Shown one piece after another: positions 36,243 through 46,495 of a stretch of 64,000 nt of DNA. The first letter of the stretch is position 1. Each line of letters begins with the position of its first letter. The notes below the pieces were generated by a model, which did no database searches, was not told the DNA's origin, and saw only the letters and a program-made list of their open reading frames with translations. This stretch comes from Streptomyces viridochromogenes (GTDB taxonomy: Bacteria; Actinomycetota; Actinomycetes; Streptomycetales; Streptomycetaceae): the NCBI RefSeq assembly GCF_001270495.1, contig NZ_LGUR01000257.1, forward strand, positions 20,455 through 84,454. Direction: 5' to 3'. The translations under genes were made by a program, and so were the position numbers.

Positions 36243-36692
36243 GGGTGGCGTGGTGTCGGTAGCACGAGACGCGGACGGAGAGGACTCCGCTGCGAGGGGA
36301 GTGGGGTGGAGCGAGGCCAGGGTGTGGTTTGGGCTCGTGGCGGTGGCGGTTCCCGCGCTGCGGCGGCGAGGCGGTGCGCGACGCCCTCGTGTACTTGTGC
36401 CCGTCCGCCTCGCCCCCGCGCCCTCCCGCACAGTCTCCGTGGCCTCGGCCAGGTACTTCCTCCCGCCCGGCGAAGCCACGCGCCGCAGGAGGCAGGGAGT
36501 CGTCCTCCGCCGGCCGAAGCAGGCCGAGCGAGGTCCGTTCCGGTTCGGCAGTGCCCCGAGGGGCGCGGGCGGTGTCGATACGCGGCTCTGCCGCGTGGGC
36601 GCGACCAGCCACGAGGGCGCCGCAGACGACCGAGGGCACATCGCGGCACAGCAAGCGGAGCGCCGACGCCCCCGACCCGAAAGTGAGGTGAG
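36216..36692. repeat. Insert in the importer operon flanked by a 28-bp direct repeat
   Basis: Positions 36216-36243 (end of the permease gene) and 36665-36692 (just before the ATPase ribosome site) match at 25 of 28 bases. The 421 bp between have no convincing gene: the open frames in all directions have unlike composition and no family motif. A shorter echo of the same permease end (gcgcgacgccctcg, about 36376-36389) lies inside. The other co-directional genes of this operon are separated by less than 10 bp or overlap, so this looks like inserted or duplicated DNA that kept the downstream translation signal. Confidence 0.7.
36558..36625. repeat. Dispersed intergenic repeat, copy 1
   Basis: First of three related elements (others at 49035-49110 and 58989-59063). 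The shared core has a small hairpin CGCGGC-TCT-GCCGCG followed by TGGGCGCGACCAGCCACGA, preceded by GGGGCGCGGG. It lies inside the insert in the importer operon. Confidence 0.7.
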
Positions 36693-36700
36693 CACGCGTC

Positions 36701-37705
36701 ATGTTGCTCGAAGTGCGTGATCTCCAGGTGGAGTTCCGGACGCGGGACGGGGTCGCCAAGGCCGTGAACGGCGTCAGTTACGGCGTCGACGCGGGGGAGA
36801 CGCTCGCCGTGCTCGGGGAGTCCGGGTCCGGGAAGTCGGTCACCGCGCAGGCGGTGATGGGGATCCTCGACATGCCGCCGGGGAGGATCACCGGGGGCGA
36901 GATCCTCTTTCGCGGGCGGGACCTGCTGAAGCTCAGGGAAGAGGAGCGGCGCAGGGTCCGCGGCGCCGAGATGGCCATGATCTTCCAGGACGCCCTGTCG
37001 GCGCTGAACCCCGTCCTGACCGTCGGCGACCAGCTCGGCGAGATGTTCGTGGTGCACCGCGGCATGTCGAGGAAGGACGCGCGGGCGAAGGCCGTCGAGC
37101 TGATGGACCGGGTGCGGATCCCGGCCGCCAGGGAGCGCGTCAGGCAGTACCCGCACCAGTTCTCCGGCGGTATGCGCCAACGCATCATGATCGCGATGGC
37201 CCTCGCCCTCGAACCGGCGCTCATCATCGCCGACGAGCCCACGACGGCACTCGACGTCACCGTCCAGGCCCAGGTCATGGATCTGCTCGCGGAGCTGCGG
37301 CGCGAGTACCGCATGGGGCTCATCCTCATCACCCACGACCTCGGCGTCGTCGCCGACGTGGCCGACCGGATCGCCGTCATGTACGCCGGCCGGATCGTCG
37401 AGTCCGCACCGGTCCACGACCTCTACAAGGCCCCCGCCCACCCGTACACCAAGGGCCTGCTGGACTCCATCCCGCGCCTGGACCAGAAGGGCCAGGAGCT
37501 CTACGCCATCAAGGGCCTGCCACCCAACCTCATGAACATCCCGCGGGGCTGCGCCTTCCACCCCCGCTGCCCGATCGCCAGGGACCTCTGCCGCACCGAC
37601 GTACCCCCGCTGCACAAGGTCACCGAGGTCACCGAGGTCACCGAGCCGGATGTCGCAGACCGGGGCAGCGCCTGCCACTTCTGGAGGGAGTGCCTGCATG
37701 GCTGA
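36701..37705 (+). CDS. Oligopeptide ABC transporter ATPase, DppD type (second importer)
   Basis: A 334-residue ATPase with Walker [10 protein letters not shown]-loop [10 protein letters not shown], signature [15 protein letters not shown], Walker [19 protein letters not shown] and switch His ITHDLGV. The C-terminal HPRC motif of the oligopeptide family is present. A short repeated TEVTEVTE stretch lies near the C-terminus. The ATG is preceded by GAGGTGAG, part of the duplicated permease end. The stop lies inside the start region of the next ATPase gene. Confidence 0.92.
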   Translation: MLLEVRDLQVEFRTRDGVAKAVNGVSYGVDAGETLAVLGESGSGKSVTAQAVMGILDMPPGRITGGEILFRGRDLLKLREEERRRVRGAEMAMIFQDALSALNPVLTVGDQLGEMFVVHRGMSRKDARAKAVELMDRVRIPAARERVRQYPHQFSGGMRQRIMIAMALALEPALIIADEPTTALDVTVQAQVMDLLAELRREYRMGLILITHDLGVVADVADRIAVMYAGRIVESAPVHDLYKAPAHPYTKGLLDSIPRLDQKGQELYAIKGLPPNLMNIPRGCAFHPRCPIARDLCRTDVPPLHKVTEVTEVTEPDVADRGSACHFWRECLHG

Positions 37706-38759
37706 GGCGATTCTGGAGGTCGGCGGGCTCGTCAAGCACTACCCGCTCACCCAGGGCATCCTCTTCAGGAAGCAGATCGGCGCGATCAAGGCCGTCGACG
37801 GCGTCGACTTCACCCTGCACCGCGGTGAAACCCTCGGCATCGTCGGCGAGTCCGGCTGCGGCAAGTCGACCGTCGCCAAGATGCTGGTCAACCTGGAGCG
37901 CCCGACGGCCGGTTCGATCAAGTACAAGGGCGAGGACCTCACCCGACTGACCGGCCGCGCCCTTAAGGCCGTACGCCGCAACATCCAGATGGTCTTCCAG
38001 GACCCGTACACCTCCCTCAACCCCCGGATGACGGTGGGCGACATCATCGGCGAGCCGTACGACATCCACCCCGAGGTCGCCCCGAAGGGCGACCGGCGCC
38101 GCAGGGTGCGCGAGCTGCTGGACGTGGTCGGCCTCAACCCCGAGCACATCAACCGCTACCCGCACCAGTTCTCCGGCGGCCAGCGCCAACGCATCGGCAT
38201 CGCACGGGGACTGGCCCTGCGCCCGGAGGTCATCGTCGCCGACGAGCCCGTCTCCGCGCTCGACGTCTCCGTCCAGGCCCAGGTCATCAACCTGATGGAC
38301 CGCCTCCAGAACGAGTTCGACCTCTCCTACGTCTTCATCGCCCACGACCTGTCGATCGTCCGGCACATCTCCGACCGGGTCGGGGTGATGTACCTCGGCC
38401 GGATCGTGGAGATCGGCAGGGACGCCGAGATCTACGACCACCCCACGCACCCCTACACCCAGGCGCTGCTCTCCGCGGTCCCCGTCCCCGACCCGGCGGC
38501 CCGTGACCGCCGCGAGCGCATCATCCTCACGGGAGACGTCCCGTCCCCGACGAACGTCCCCTCCGGCTGCCGCTTCCGCACCCGCTGCTGGAAGGCCGAG
38601 GACCGCTGCGCCCAGGAGGTGCCCGTGCTCGCGGTGCCGGCCCACCTCGGCGATCCGACCGGACCCGCGGCACACGACTCGGCCTGTCATTTCGCGGAGG
38701 CCGTATCGATCAGGCGCTCCGCGCCGGGGCAGACCGTGCTGCCCGAGCCGACGCCATAG
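37698..38759 (+). CDS. Oligopeptide ABC transporter ATPase, DppF type (second importer)
   Basis: A 353-residue ATPase with every motif intact: Walker [11 protein letters not shown]-loop [10 protein letters not shown], signature [15 protein letters not shown], Walker [19 protein letters not shown] and switch His IAHDLSI. The C-terminal [10 protein letters not shown] follows. It serves as the reference that exposes the deletion in the paralogue at 26043-27056. ATG 37698 has GGAGGGAG 7 nt upstream and overlaps the end of the preceding gene by 8 bp. Operon ends here. Confidence 0.92.
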   Translation: MAEAILEVGGLVKHYPLTQGILFRKQIGAIKAVDGVDFTLHRGETLGIVGESGCGKSTVAKMLVNLERPTAGSIKYKGEDLTRLTGRALKAVRRNIQMVFQDPYTSLNPRMTVGDIIGEPYDIHPEVAPKGDRRRRVRELLDVVGLNPEHINRYPHQFSGGQRQRIGIARGLALRPEVIVADEPVSALDVSVQAQVINLMDRLQNEFDLSYVFIAHDLSIVRHISDRVGVMYLGRIVEIGRDAEIYDHPTHPYTQALLSAVPVPDPAARDRRERIILTGDVPSPTNVPSGCRFRTRCWKAEDRCAQEVPVLAVPAHLGDPTGPAAHDSACHFAEAVSIRRSAPGQTVLPEPTP

Positions 38760-38867
38760 CCGTACAAACACACGCGAACCGCGTTAACAAGCAGGCAACT
38801 TCGCCGACCCGATCCCGATATACGGACGCGTCAGGCTGAACAGCGTACGGCCGTGCGGGTGCCGTAA

Positions 38868-38901
38868 ACGGACCGGGGTGCGCCATGTCACCCCGGTCCG
38901 T
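38868..38901. terminator. Bidirectional terminator between importer operon and peptidase
   Basis: A perfect 13-bp inverted repeat (38868-38880 and 38889-38901, loop 8 nt) lies between two convergent genes, 109 bp after the ATPase stop and 7 bp before the peptidase stop on the other strand. TTGCTGT follows on the plus strand. Confidence 0.8.
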
Positions 38902-38907
38902 TGCTGT

Positions 38908-41025
38908 CTAGGCGAGCCCCAGCGACCGCTTCAGGAAGTCCACCTGAAGCAGCAGCAGGTTCTCCGCGACCTGCTCCTGCGGGGTCATATGGGTCACCCC
39001 GGACAGCGGCAGCACCTCGTGCGGACGGCCGGCGGCCAGCAGGGCGGAGGACAGGCGCAGGGCGTGAGCGACCACCACGTTGTCGTCGGCCAGCCCGTGC
39101 ACGATCATCAGCGGGCGGTGCGGCTCGGCGGGCGTGACGAGCCCGTCCTCGGTGATCAGCGAGCTCTTCGCGTACGACTCCGGCGACGCGCCCGGGTCGC
39201 CCAGATACCGCTCCGTGTAGTGCGTGTCGTAGAGCCGCCAGTCGGTGACCGGCGCGCCCGCGATGCCCGCGTGGAAGACGTCCGGGCGGCGCAGCACCGC
39301 CAGTCCCGCCAGCCAGCCGCCGTACGACCAGCCGCGGATGGCCACCCGGGAGAGATCGAGCGGGTGGGACTTCGCGAGGTCCTGGAGCGCGTCGACCTGG
39401 TCGTCGAGGGAGAGGGTGAAGTCCCCGTGCACCGCCTTCTCCCACGCGGGGGAGCGCCCCGGCGTACCGCGCCCGTCCGCGACGATCACCGCGAACCCCT
39501 GGTCCGCGAACCACTGCGAGGTGAGGTGCGCGTTGTGTGCGGCGACCACCCGTGAGGCGTGCGGTCCCCCGTAGGGATCCAGCAAAACCGGGAGCGGGGT
39601 GTCCCCGGCGTAGTCCCGAGGCATAAGCACGGCGCACGGGATACGTCGTGCGCCCCCCTCGGTGAGGGTCACGCGCGGGGTCAAACCGGGATCTTCGGCA
39701 TGCGACCGGACCGTCGCCGTCTGCTTCCCGTCGCGCAGCACCTGGACCTGGGCCCCGGGGCGGCCGGGCGTATGGGACACCAGCACGGTCACGCCCCCGG
39801 CACGCACCGCCGAGTGCACGCCGGGCTCCCGCGACAGGCGCTCCACACCGAGCTCGTTCACCCGGTACACGTGCACTTCACCGATCTCGGGCACCGCCGC
39901 GGCCGCACCCGCCGACGCCGAGACCAGCACATCGACGGCGGTGACGTCCAGCACCGCCCGGACGTGCAACTGCGGCCCGGTCAGGGGGCGTTCACCCACC
40001 GTGAGTACCCGCGCGCCCCCCTCGTCGGCGATGCGCACGAGGTGACCGGAAGGGCTCCAGCAGGGCACCCCGGGGAAAAGATCCAGCCATTGTGGATCTT
40101 CGTCCGCGTGCACCATCCGGGTCGCCCCCGTCGCCGGGTCCACGGCGAGGAACAACTGGCTGCGCTGGTCGCGCGCTTGTACGAGCAGCAGCGGCGCACC
40201 CGCGTCTGACCAGTGCACTCGCGCCAGGTAGGGGTATCGCGCCCGGTCCCACGCGACCTCCGTCCGCACCCCGTCCAGGCCGATCACGAACAGCCGCACC
40301 TCCGCGTTCGCCGTCCCCGCCGCCGGGTATGCCACCTGCTGCGGTTCGCGCTCGGGATGCGCCGGATCGGAGATCCACCACCGGCGCACCGGCGTGTCGT
40401 CCGCGCGCGCCACCAGCAACCGGTCCGACTCCGGGCCCCACCAGAAGCCCCGGTAGCGCCCCATCTCCTCGGCGGCGATGAACTCGGCCAGTCCGTACGT
40501 CACCCCGTCCGACTCCGGCTCGGCGAGCGCGCGGTCGCCCTCGCCCTCGGCGCCCACCACCCGCAGGGCGCCCTGCGCGACGTACGCGACATGCCGTCCG
40601 TCGGGGGACGGACGCGGGTCGATCACCGGCCCGGGGACCGGGAGTTCACGTGCCGTACCGGCCCGCAGCTCGGCCGTGAAAAGCCGCCCTGACAAGGTGA
40701 AAGACGCCAACTCGACAGCGCTGTCGGTGGCGTGGGCGACGATGCCGGCGCCGCCCTCGCGGCTGCGCTCGCGCCGCGCCCGCTCCTCGGCCGAGAGGTC
40801 CTCGGAGCCGCCGCCCAGCAGGGCGCGCGGGTCGGCCGCCACGCGCTCCCCGCCGTCCGCCGTGTCGAGCACCCAGAGCGAACTCGCCGGGTCCGTACCG
40901 GAGCCGGAGCGCAGGAACACGACACGGTAACCGTCGGGCGCCACCGCGAACGCGCGGGGCGCGCCGAGCGTGAACCTCTGGGTGCGGGCGTGCCGGCGGG
41001 GAAAGGAGACAGGCTCGGTCGTCAT
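38908..41025 (-). CDS. S9 family peptidase, dipeptidyl peptidase IV-like
   Basis: A 705-residue cytoplasmic serine peptidase without a signal peptide. The N-terminal 430 residues form a DPP-IV-type beta-propeller, including the AAEEMGRYRGFWWGP stretch whose double Glu in DPP-IV enzymes holds the substrate N-terminus. The C-terminal alpha/beta hydrolase has the nucleophile in RGWSYGGWLAG, the acid in HGLADDNVV and the His in GVTHMT. It probably trims dipeptides and may process peptides from the adjacent importer. A TATGGT -10-like hexamer six bases before the ATG suggests a leaderless transcript. Confidence 0.92.
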   Translation of the reverse strand: MTTEPVSFPRRHARTQRFTLGAPRAFAVAPDGYRVVFLRSGSGTDPASSLWVLDTADGGERVAADPRALLGGGSEDLSAEERARRERSREGGAGIVAHATDSAVELASFTLSGRLFTAELRAGTARELPVPGPVIDPRPSPDGRHVAYVAQGALRVVGAEGEGDRALAEPESDGVTYGLAEFIAAEEMGRYRGFWWGPESDRLLVARADDTPVRRWWISDPAHPEREPQQVAYPAAGTANAEVRLFVIGLDGVRTEVAWDRARYPYLARVHWSDAGAPLLLVQARDQRSQLFLAVDPATGATRMVHADEDPQWLDLFPGVPCWSPSGHLVRIADEGGARVLTVGERPLTGPQLHVRAVLDVTAVDVLVSASAGAAAAVPEIGEVHVYRVNELGVERLSREPGVHSAVRAGGVTVLVSHTPGRPGAQVQVLRDGKQTATVRSHAEDPGLTPRVTLTEGGARRIPCAVLMPRDYAGDTPLPVLLDPYGGPHASRVVAAHNAHLTSQWFADQGFAVIVADGRGTPGRSPAWEKAVHGDFTLSLDDQVDALQDLAKSHPLDLSRVAIRGWSYGGWLAGLAVLRRPDVFHAGIAGAPVTDWRLYDTHYTERYLGDPGASPESYAKSSLITEDGLVTPAEPHRPLMIVHGLADDNVVVAHALRLSSALLAAGRPHEVLPLSGVTHMTPQEQVAENLLLLQVDFLKRSLGLA

Positions 41026-41202
41026 GCCCCGACCATATTGGCCAGTGCGCCCCCTTGTGCGGCTGTGCGCCGATCGATGCGCACGGACGGATAGTTATGA
41101 TCAATAGCGCATAGTGGGTATGAACCTGCTGGCTGTTGTACGGATTTATCTGCCCCCATAGTCCGACCCCCCCGCCCTTGGGATTCTTGGAGGTGAGCCG
41201 CC

Positions 41203-41397
41203 GTGGCACTCTCGATTTCGGCGGTGGTGCTGCTGGCGATCATCGTCTTCTTGTTGATCAAGAAGTCAGGACTGAAGGCGGGCCATGCCGTCGTGTGCAT
41301 GCTGCTCGGGTTCTACCTCGCGTCCTCGACCATCGCCCCCACCATCAGCGAGCTGACGACGAACATCGCGGGCATGATCGGCGGCATCAAGTTCTGA
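41203..41397 (+). CDS. Small membrane protein, conserved in actinomycetes
   Basis: A 64-residue protein with one strong N-terminal membrane segment (SISAVVLLAIIVFLLI) and a second moderately hydrophobic stretch ending with a Gly-rich tail. Start is GTG with TTGGAGGTGAG 8 nt upstream. No functional motif. It sits alone between the peptidase, which is transcribed away from it, and mshB. Confidence 0.75.
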   Translation: MALSISAVVLLAIIVFLLIKKSGLKAGHAVVCMLLGFYLASSTIAPTISELTTNIAGMIGGIKF

Positions 41398-41451
41398 GCC
41401 GTCGAGCCGCGCCGTGCGGCGCTGTCGGTGGTGCCTCGTAGGGTGGGGCCC

Positions 41452-42336
41452 ATGACGGAACTGCCCGACCGGCGTCTGCTCCTGGTGCACGCGCACCCGG
41501 ACGACGAGTCGATCAACAACGGCGCCACCATGGCCAAGTACGCGGCCGAGGGTGCCCGGGTGACCCTGGTCACCTGCACCCTCGGCGAGCACGGCGAGGT
41601 CATTCCTCCCGAGCTCCAGCACCTGACCGGCACCGCGCTGGGCGAACACCGCCTGGGTGAACTCACGGCCGCGATGCGCGCGCTCGGCGTCGAGGACTTC
41701 CGTCTCCTCGGCGGCAAGGGCCGCTACGAGGACTCGGGGATGATGGGCCTCGCCGACAACGACGACCCGGCCGCCCTCTGGCAGGCGGACGTCGACGACG
41801 CGGCCCGGGCTCTCGTCGAGGTGATCCTGGAGGTACGCCCCCAGGTCCTGGTCACCTATGACCCCGACGGCGGCTACGGCCACCCCGACCACATCCAGGC
41901 CCACCGCATCGCCATGCGCGCGGCCGAGCTGGCGGCCGACGCCGGCTGGCGGATCCCCAAGATCTACTGGAACCGCGTCCCGCGCACGGTCGCCGAGGAG
42001 TCCTTCGCCCGGCTTCAGGTGGATCTGCCCGGGTTGCCGTTCGGCAAGGCGGCCGTCATCGGCGACGTGCCGGGTGTCGTCGACGACGAGCGGATCACCA
42101 CCGTGATCGACGGCACCGCGTACGCCGCCGCCAAGGCCGCCGCGATGCGGGCGCACGCCACGCAGATCGACGTCGCCGAGGCGACCGAGCCGTACTTCGC
42201 GCTCTCCAACGAACTCGCGCAACCCCTCTTCACCACCGAGTACTACGAGTTGGTGCGGGGCGAGAGGGCGGCGGATCCGGCGGCGGAGACGGAGACCGAC
42301 CTGTTCGCCGGTGTGACCCTCGGGGAGGCGTCATGA
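41452..42336 (+). CDS. mshB: MshB, GlcNAc-Ins deacetylase of mycothiol synthesis
   Basis: MshB deacetylates 1-O-(2-acetamido-2-deoxy-alpha-D-glucopyranosyl)-inositol, the second part of mycothiol assembly. The 294-residue product is a PIG-L/LmbE zinc deacetylase: [11 protein letters not shown] near residue 14 gives the first zinc ligands and catalytic Asp, and [12 protein letters not shown] near 140 the third His. An S9 peptidase, small membrane gene and DUF6113-type gene flank it. TAGGGT seven bases before the ATG suggests a leaderless start, although GGTGGGG could also act as a weak ribosome site. Confidence 0.92.
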   Translation: MTELPDRRLLLVHAHPDDESINNGATMAKYAAEGARVTLVTCTLGEHGEVIPPELQHLTGTALGEHRLGELTAAMRALGVEDFRLLGGKGRYEDSGMMGLADNDDPAALWQADVDDAARALVEVILEVRPQVLVTYDPDGGYGHPDHIQAHRIAMRAAELAADAGWRIPKIYWNRVPRTVAEESFARLQVDLPGLPFGKAAVIGDVPGVVDDERITTVIDGTAYAAAKAAAMRAHATQIDVAEATEPYFALSNELAQPLFTTEYYELVRGERAADPAAETETDLFAGVTLGEAS

Positions 42337-42740
42337 GCTCGATGCTCGCCCAGCCGCTGAAGCTGAAGCGGCCTTCCGTCCTGCGCGTCCTCGCCTACCT
42401 CGGACTCCTCGTGCTCGGCGCGGTCGTCGGAGTGGCCGGGGCGCTGGTGCAACCCGCGTGGTTCCCGGGCGGCCTGCTGCTCGCGCTCGCCGCCGAGGCC
42501 GGGCTCCTGCTGGGTGCCGCCAGGGCGACGGGCGGCCGGGCCGGGGCCGTAGCGTCCGCCGGCGGCTGGATGATCACCGTCATCCTGCTCACCGCCAGCC
42601 GCCCGGAAGGCGACTTCGTCTTCGGCACGGGGGCCGCGTCCTATCTCTTCCTGCTCGGCGGCATGGCTGTGGCTGTGATCTGCGCCACCCTCGCCCCGGT
42701 GCGGCAACCGGGTGGCGACGGCGTCCGACTTGGCAAGTGA
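42333..42740 (+). CDS. Small integral membrane protein (DUF6113-like)
   Basis: A 135-residue protein with about four hydrophobic segments ([72 protein letters not shown]). The ATG overlaps the mshB stop by four bases, so it is coupled to mshB, as in other actinomycetes. No catalytic residues are recognisable. Confidence 0.82.
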   Translation: MSSMLAQPLKLKRPSVLRVLAYLGLLVLGAVVGVAGALVQPAWFPGGLLLALAAEAGLLLGAARATGGRAGAVASAGGWMITVILLTASRPEGDFVFGTGAASYLFLLGGMAVAVICATLAPVRQPGGDGVRLGK

Positions 42741-42899
42741 CGTACCACTTCTCCACGCCGCACACGTGCGAGTCCCGTGTGGGTTTCCCAGGCGGTCGTG
42801 GGATACGGGCCAGAAGTGGCCAGTATGGTGGTGCGCGCCGCCGAGCCGCCCGGAGCAATGGGGTCGAAACGGCGGCGGAGCCAACCGGGAGAACCTGCC

Positions 42900-45452
42900 T
42901 TGAGTCGTGAAACTGACACTCCGTCCTCCGGGCCCAACGGGCACGGCGGAGCCGCATACCCCTCGGGCACGCCGCCGTACGGGACCCCCATGGCTTCCGA
43001 CAGCGGTGCGGACGCGGGCCGTTCGGCCGCGCAGCCGGAGGAGCGCAAGACCGAGACCACGCTGACGACCCGGATCCGGATCAACATCCCCGGATCGCGG
43101 CCCATTCCGCCGGTCGTCGTACGCCAGCCCGTCGCGGACGCCGAGAGTTCCGGCTCCGGCGGCGGCGCGGACACCGAGCCGCCGACGCCGTCGGCCGCCA
43201 CGTCGATGTCCACGGGCACCGTCGAGCCCCCGGCCGAGCCCGGAGCGCAGGCCGGGGAGAAGACGAGCGACTGGTTCGCACCGCGCAAGTCCGGCGCGCC
43301 CAAGGGCGGTCCGGGCGGACCCCCCTCCAACGGGGCCGGTCTGCCCGGTGGTTCGGGCCCTGGTGCTTCCGGCACCGGCGCGGGCGGTCCCGGCGGCGCG
43401 AGTGCGGGTGCGGGGCGTTCGGGTGCCGGTGCCGGCCGGCCCGGCGGTGTCGTCGGCTCGATGAGCGTGCCGGGCGGCTCCCGTCCCGGCGGTACGAACG
43501 GCGCGGGCCTCCCCGGCGCGACCGGCGGACCCGTGGCTCCCGGGCACGGCGGAGGCACCGGTTCCTTCGACGTGACCGAGGCGCTGGCGGCAGGCCCGCT
43601 GGGCAACGGCAACGGTGCCCGCCCCGGTGACGAGGCGCGCCGCGACGACCTGCCGTACTTCTCGGAGAACGGGAACGGCGGCCAGAACGGTCAGGGCGGC
43701 CCGAACGGCTACGGCCCGCAGGGCGGCCCGGGCGGCCCGGGCGGTTACGGCGCCCAGGGCGGCCCCGGCGGCTTCGACCCCTCCGCCGATTTCAACGCCC
43801 CGAACGACTTCGACGACTTCGGCGCTCCGAACGGCCTCGACGACTTCGGCGGCCCGAGCGACTTCAACGGCTCGAACGGCCGCGGCGGCCAGGGCGGCCC
43901 GCAGGGTCCCGCGGGCCCGACGACCGGCCCGGTCACCGGCGACGGCCCGGTGGTGCCGCCGGCCGCCGGCGCCAGGCAGGGCGCTCCCGGGGGTCCCGGC
44001 GGCCCGCGTGGTTCTGGTGCGCCCGGCCGTCCGGGCGGTCCGGTCGGCTCCGGTATCTCCGCCGGTCCGGGTGGTCCGGGCGGCCCGGGTGCTTCCGGTA
44101 TCTCCGCCGGTCCGAGCCGTCCCGGTGGTCCCGGCGGCCCCGGTGGTCCTCCCGGGCCCTCCGGCCCGGGTGCCCCGGTCGGTCCCGGTATCTCCGCCGG
44201 CCCGGGCGGCCCCGCCGGCCCCGGTGCCTCCCCGCACGTCCCGGGCCGCGGCCCCGGCGGTGGGCTCAGCGACGACACCGCGATCCTCACCCCGCAGAAG
44301 CCGGCCCCCGAGCCCGGCAACCCGCACTACGGCGGCGTCGCCGACAACGTCTCCGGCCACACCGTCACCAGCGGTATCCCCGTTGTGCCCTCCGGCGCCC
44401 AGAGCGGGCCCTTCGGTCCGGGCGGAACCGAGCCCTCCGGCCCGCACACGCCCCCGAAGCTCCCCGAAACCGGCTCGTCGGACAACCAGACCTCGCGCGC
44501 GCCCAAGAAGAAGGGCCGCAACAAGCTGGCGCTGGTCGGCGGCGGAGTGATCGTCCTCGCGGGCGGTGTCTACGGCGCAGGACTGCTGATGGCCCACTCC
44601 GACGTGCCCAAGGGCACCACCGTGCTCGGCGTCGACATCGGCGGCGGCACCCGCGACGACGCGGTCAAGAAGCTCAACGACTCCTTCGACGAGCGGGTCA
44701 ACAAGCCGCTGAAGCTGTCGGTGGGCGGCAAGACCGTGACACTGGAGCCGGACAAGGCCGGACTTCAGTTCGACATGCAGCAGACGGTCAGCGCGGCCGC
44801 GTCCAGCGACTACAACCCGGTCTCGGTCATCGGCTCCCTCTTCGGCAACCACCGGGTCGTCGACCCGGTCATGCCCACCGACGAGGAGAAGCTGCACGCC
44901 GCCCTGGAGGACGCCTCCGGCGGCTCCGGCTCGGTGACCGACGGCACGATCAAGTTCGAGTCCGGCAAGGCCGTCGCCGTCTACGGCAAGGCGGGCAAGG
45001 GCATCGACGTGGCCAAGTCCACCGAGGCGGTCGAGGCGGCCTACCGCACCCAGGTCGAGACCGGTGCGACAGGCGCGGTGAACGTGCCGACGACGACACA
45101 GCAGCCGACGGTCTCGAACGCCGAGGTCGACCGGATGATGAAGGAGTTCGCGGAGCCGGCGATGTCGGCCAAGGTGACGGTTCAGGCGGCCGGGGCGAGC
45201 CCCGTCCTCATGAGCCCGGAAAAGTCCCTGTGGAAGTTCCTCCAGGTCAAGGCAGTCAACGGCAAGCTCGTCGACGCGCCCGACCTGGCCGCGCTGAAGG
45301 AGCTCTACGGCGGCGCCTTCGACGGCGTGCTCATCACTCGGGCCAACGGCAAGAAGACGCCCGTCACACCGCAGGACGTCTACGTCGCCCTGCGCGAGGC
45401 GCTGAAGAGCAAGACCGACCGCGTGGCGGTCATCGAGACGAACCCGAGCTAG
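42900..45452 (+). CDS. Gly/Pro-rich membrane-anchored protein with peptidoglycan-binding-like C-terminus
   Basis: An 850-residue protein. The first 540 residues are cytoplasmic-looking low-complexity sequence, rich in Gly, Pro, Ala and Ser, with repeats of [11 protein letters not shown] and DDFG type. One transmembrane helix follows ([23 protein letters not shown]), then about 280 extracellular residues resembling the YoaR/VanW-associated PG_binding_4 domain ([20 protein letters not shown]). A role at the cell wall is likely but unproven. TTG 42900 is chosen because GGGAGA lies 8 nt upstream; ATG 42858 is an in-frame alternative. The gene ends at a long perfect hairpin. Confidence 0.8.
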   Translation: MSRETDTPSSGPNGHGGAAYPSGTPPYGTPMASDSGADAGRSAAQPEERKTETTLTTRIRINIPGSRPIPPVVVRQPVADAESSGSGGGADTEPPTPSAATSMSTGTVEPPAEPGAQAGEKTSDWFAPRKSGAPKGGPGGPPSNGAGLPGGSGPGASGTGAGGPGGASAGAGRSGAGAGRPGGVVGSMSVPGGSRPGGTNGAGLPGATGGPVAPGHGGGTGSFDVTEALAAGPLGNGNGARPGDEARRDDLPYFSENGNGGQNGQGGPNGYGPQGGPGGPGGYGAQGGPGGFDPSADFNAPNDFDDFGAPNGLDDFGGPSDFNGSNGRGGQGGPQGPAGPTTGPVTGDGPVVPPAAGARQGAPGGPGGPRGSGAPGRPGGPVGSGISAGPGGPGGPGASGISAGPSRPGGPGGPGGPPGPSGPGAPVGPGISAGPGGPAGPGASPHVPGRGPGGGLSDDTAILTPQKPAPEPGNPHYGGVADNVSGHTVTSGIPVVPSGAQSGPFGPGGTEPSGPHTPPKLPETGSSDNQTSRAPKKKGRNKLALVGGGVIVLAGGVYGAGLLMAHSDVPKGTTVLGVDIGGGTRDDAVKKLNDSFDERVNKPLKLSVGGKTVTLEPDKAGLQFDMQQTVSAAASSDYNPVSVIGSLFGNHRVVDPVMPTDEEKLHAALEDASGGSGSVTDGTIKFESGKAVAVYGKAGKGIDVAKSTEAVEAAYRTQVETGATGAVNVPTTTQQPTVSNAEVDRMMKEFAEPAMSAKVTVQAAGASPVLMSPEKSLWKFLQVKAVNGKLVDAPDLAALKELYGGAFDGVLITRANGKKTPVTPQDVYVALREALKSKTDRVAVIETNPS

Positions 45453-45468
45453 CGGATCGTCGCAGCGA

Positions 45469-45509
45469 ACGAGAGGGGGCACCCGGTTTCGCCGGGTGCC
45501 CCCTCTCGT
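45469..45509. terminator. Strong terminator hairpin
   Basis: A perfect 18-bp inverted repeat (45469-45486 and 45492-45509) with a TTTCG loop begins 16 bp after the stop of the Gly/Pro-rich protein. It insulates the ABC/two-component operon downstream. Confidence 0.85.
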
Positions 45510-45512
45510 CGT

Positions 45513-45526
45513 ATGACATCTGTCAT
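45513..45526. promoter_or_regulatory. Palindrome ATGACA-TC-TGTCAT, candidate response-regulator operator
   Basis: A perfect 6-bp inverted repeat with 2-bp spacer ends 60 bp before the ABC ATPase start. The operon ends with a NarL-type response regulator, a family that commonly autoregulates through such symmetric sites. Binding is inferred from position and symmetry only. Confidence 0.4.
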
Positions 45527-45586
45527 CCGGCAGTCAGGACCGCCGACACTGCCGGGCCCGGGGTCCGCGCGGCCACCCTGGAGCGC

Positions 45587-46495
45587 ATGACAACGACAGC
45601 GGTCGGATTCGACCAGGTGAGCAAGAGCTACGGGGATGTGCGTGCCGTCGACGGACTGACGCTCGCGCTGCACCCGGGGGAGACCGTGGCCCTGCTGGGC
45701 CCGAACGGGGCGGGCAAGTCGACCACGCTCGATCTGCTGCTCGGCCTCAAGCGGCCGGACAGCGGCACGATCCGCCTCTTCGGCACCGACCCGCGCGAGG
45801 CGATCGTCGCCGGGCGGGTGGGCGCCATGCTCCAGAGCGGCGGGCTGATGAGCGAGGTCACGGTGGCCGAGGTGGTGCGGCTGGCCTGCGATCTGCATCC
45901 GCGGCCGTACTCCGTCCCCGAAGTCTTCGCCCGCGCGGGCATCACGCAGCTCGCCGACCGCAAGGTCGACAAGCTCTCCGGCGGCCAGGCCCAGCGCGTC
46001 CGCTTCGCCCTCGCCACCGCCGGTGACAGCGACCTGATCGTCCTGGACGAGCCGACCACCGGCATGGACGTCACCACCCGCCAGGCCTTCTGGGCCACCA
46101 TGCGCGAACAGGCCGACCAGGGCCGTACGGTCCTGTTCGCCACGCACTACCTGGAGGAGGCCGACGCCATCGCCGACCGGGTGCTGGTCCTGCACCGGGG
46201 CCGGCTGCTGGCCGACGGCACGGCGGCCGAGATCAAGGCGAAGGCGGGAGCGCGCAGGATCTCCTTCGACCTGCCCGACGGCCCGGTCGACGAGGCGGCA
46301 CTGCGCGCCCTGCCCTTCCTCACCACACTCGACGTGTCCGGCCGTACGGTCCGCCTCCAGTCCTCCGACGCCGACGCGACCGTCCACTCCCTCTACGGCC
46401 TCGGCCTCTACCCCCGCAACCTCGAAGTCGCCGGGCTCGGCCTGGAGCAGGCCTTCGTCGCCATCACCACCGCCGAGGAGGCGCGTACCTCATGA
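45587..46495 (+). CDS. ABC exporter ATPase (CcmA/NatA type)
   Basis: A 302-residue ATPase with Walker A GPNGAGKST, Q-loop MLQSGGL, signature LSGGQAQRVRFALA, Walker B LIVLDEPTTGMD and switch His FATHYLEEAD. The C-terminal part is the DrrA/CcmA extension. ATG 45587 has a GGAG site nearby. It is the first of four overlapping genes (ATPase, ABC-2 permease, sensor kinase, regulator), the arrangement of self-regulated drug or lipid efflux modules. Confidence 0.9.
   Translation: MTTTAVGFDQVSKSYGDVRAVDGLTLALHPGETVALLGPNGAGKSTTLDLLLGLKRPDSGTIRLFGTDPREAIVAGRVGAMLQSGGLMSEVTVAEVVRLACDLHPRPYSVPEVFARAGITQLADRKVDKLSGGQAQRVRFALATAGDSDLIVLDEPTTGMDVTTRQAFWATMREQADQGRTVLFATHYLEEADAIADRVLVLHRGRLLADGTAAEIKAKAGARRISFDLPDGPVDEAALRALPFLTTLDVSGRTVRLQSSDADATVHSLYGLGLYPRNLEVAGLGLEQAFVAITTAEEARTS

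Noticed and set aside
36250..36720. Overlapping open frames within the importer-operon insert
   Set aside because: Several frames in both directions are open because of high GC; all are Arg/Pro/Ala-rich without a domain or convincing ribosome site.
42243..45482. 1079-codon minus-strand frame opposite mshB and the Gly/Pro-rich gene
   Set aside because: It covers parts of three real genes and has no motifs; the plus-strand genes have clear families, ribosome sites and a terminator.
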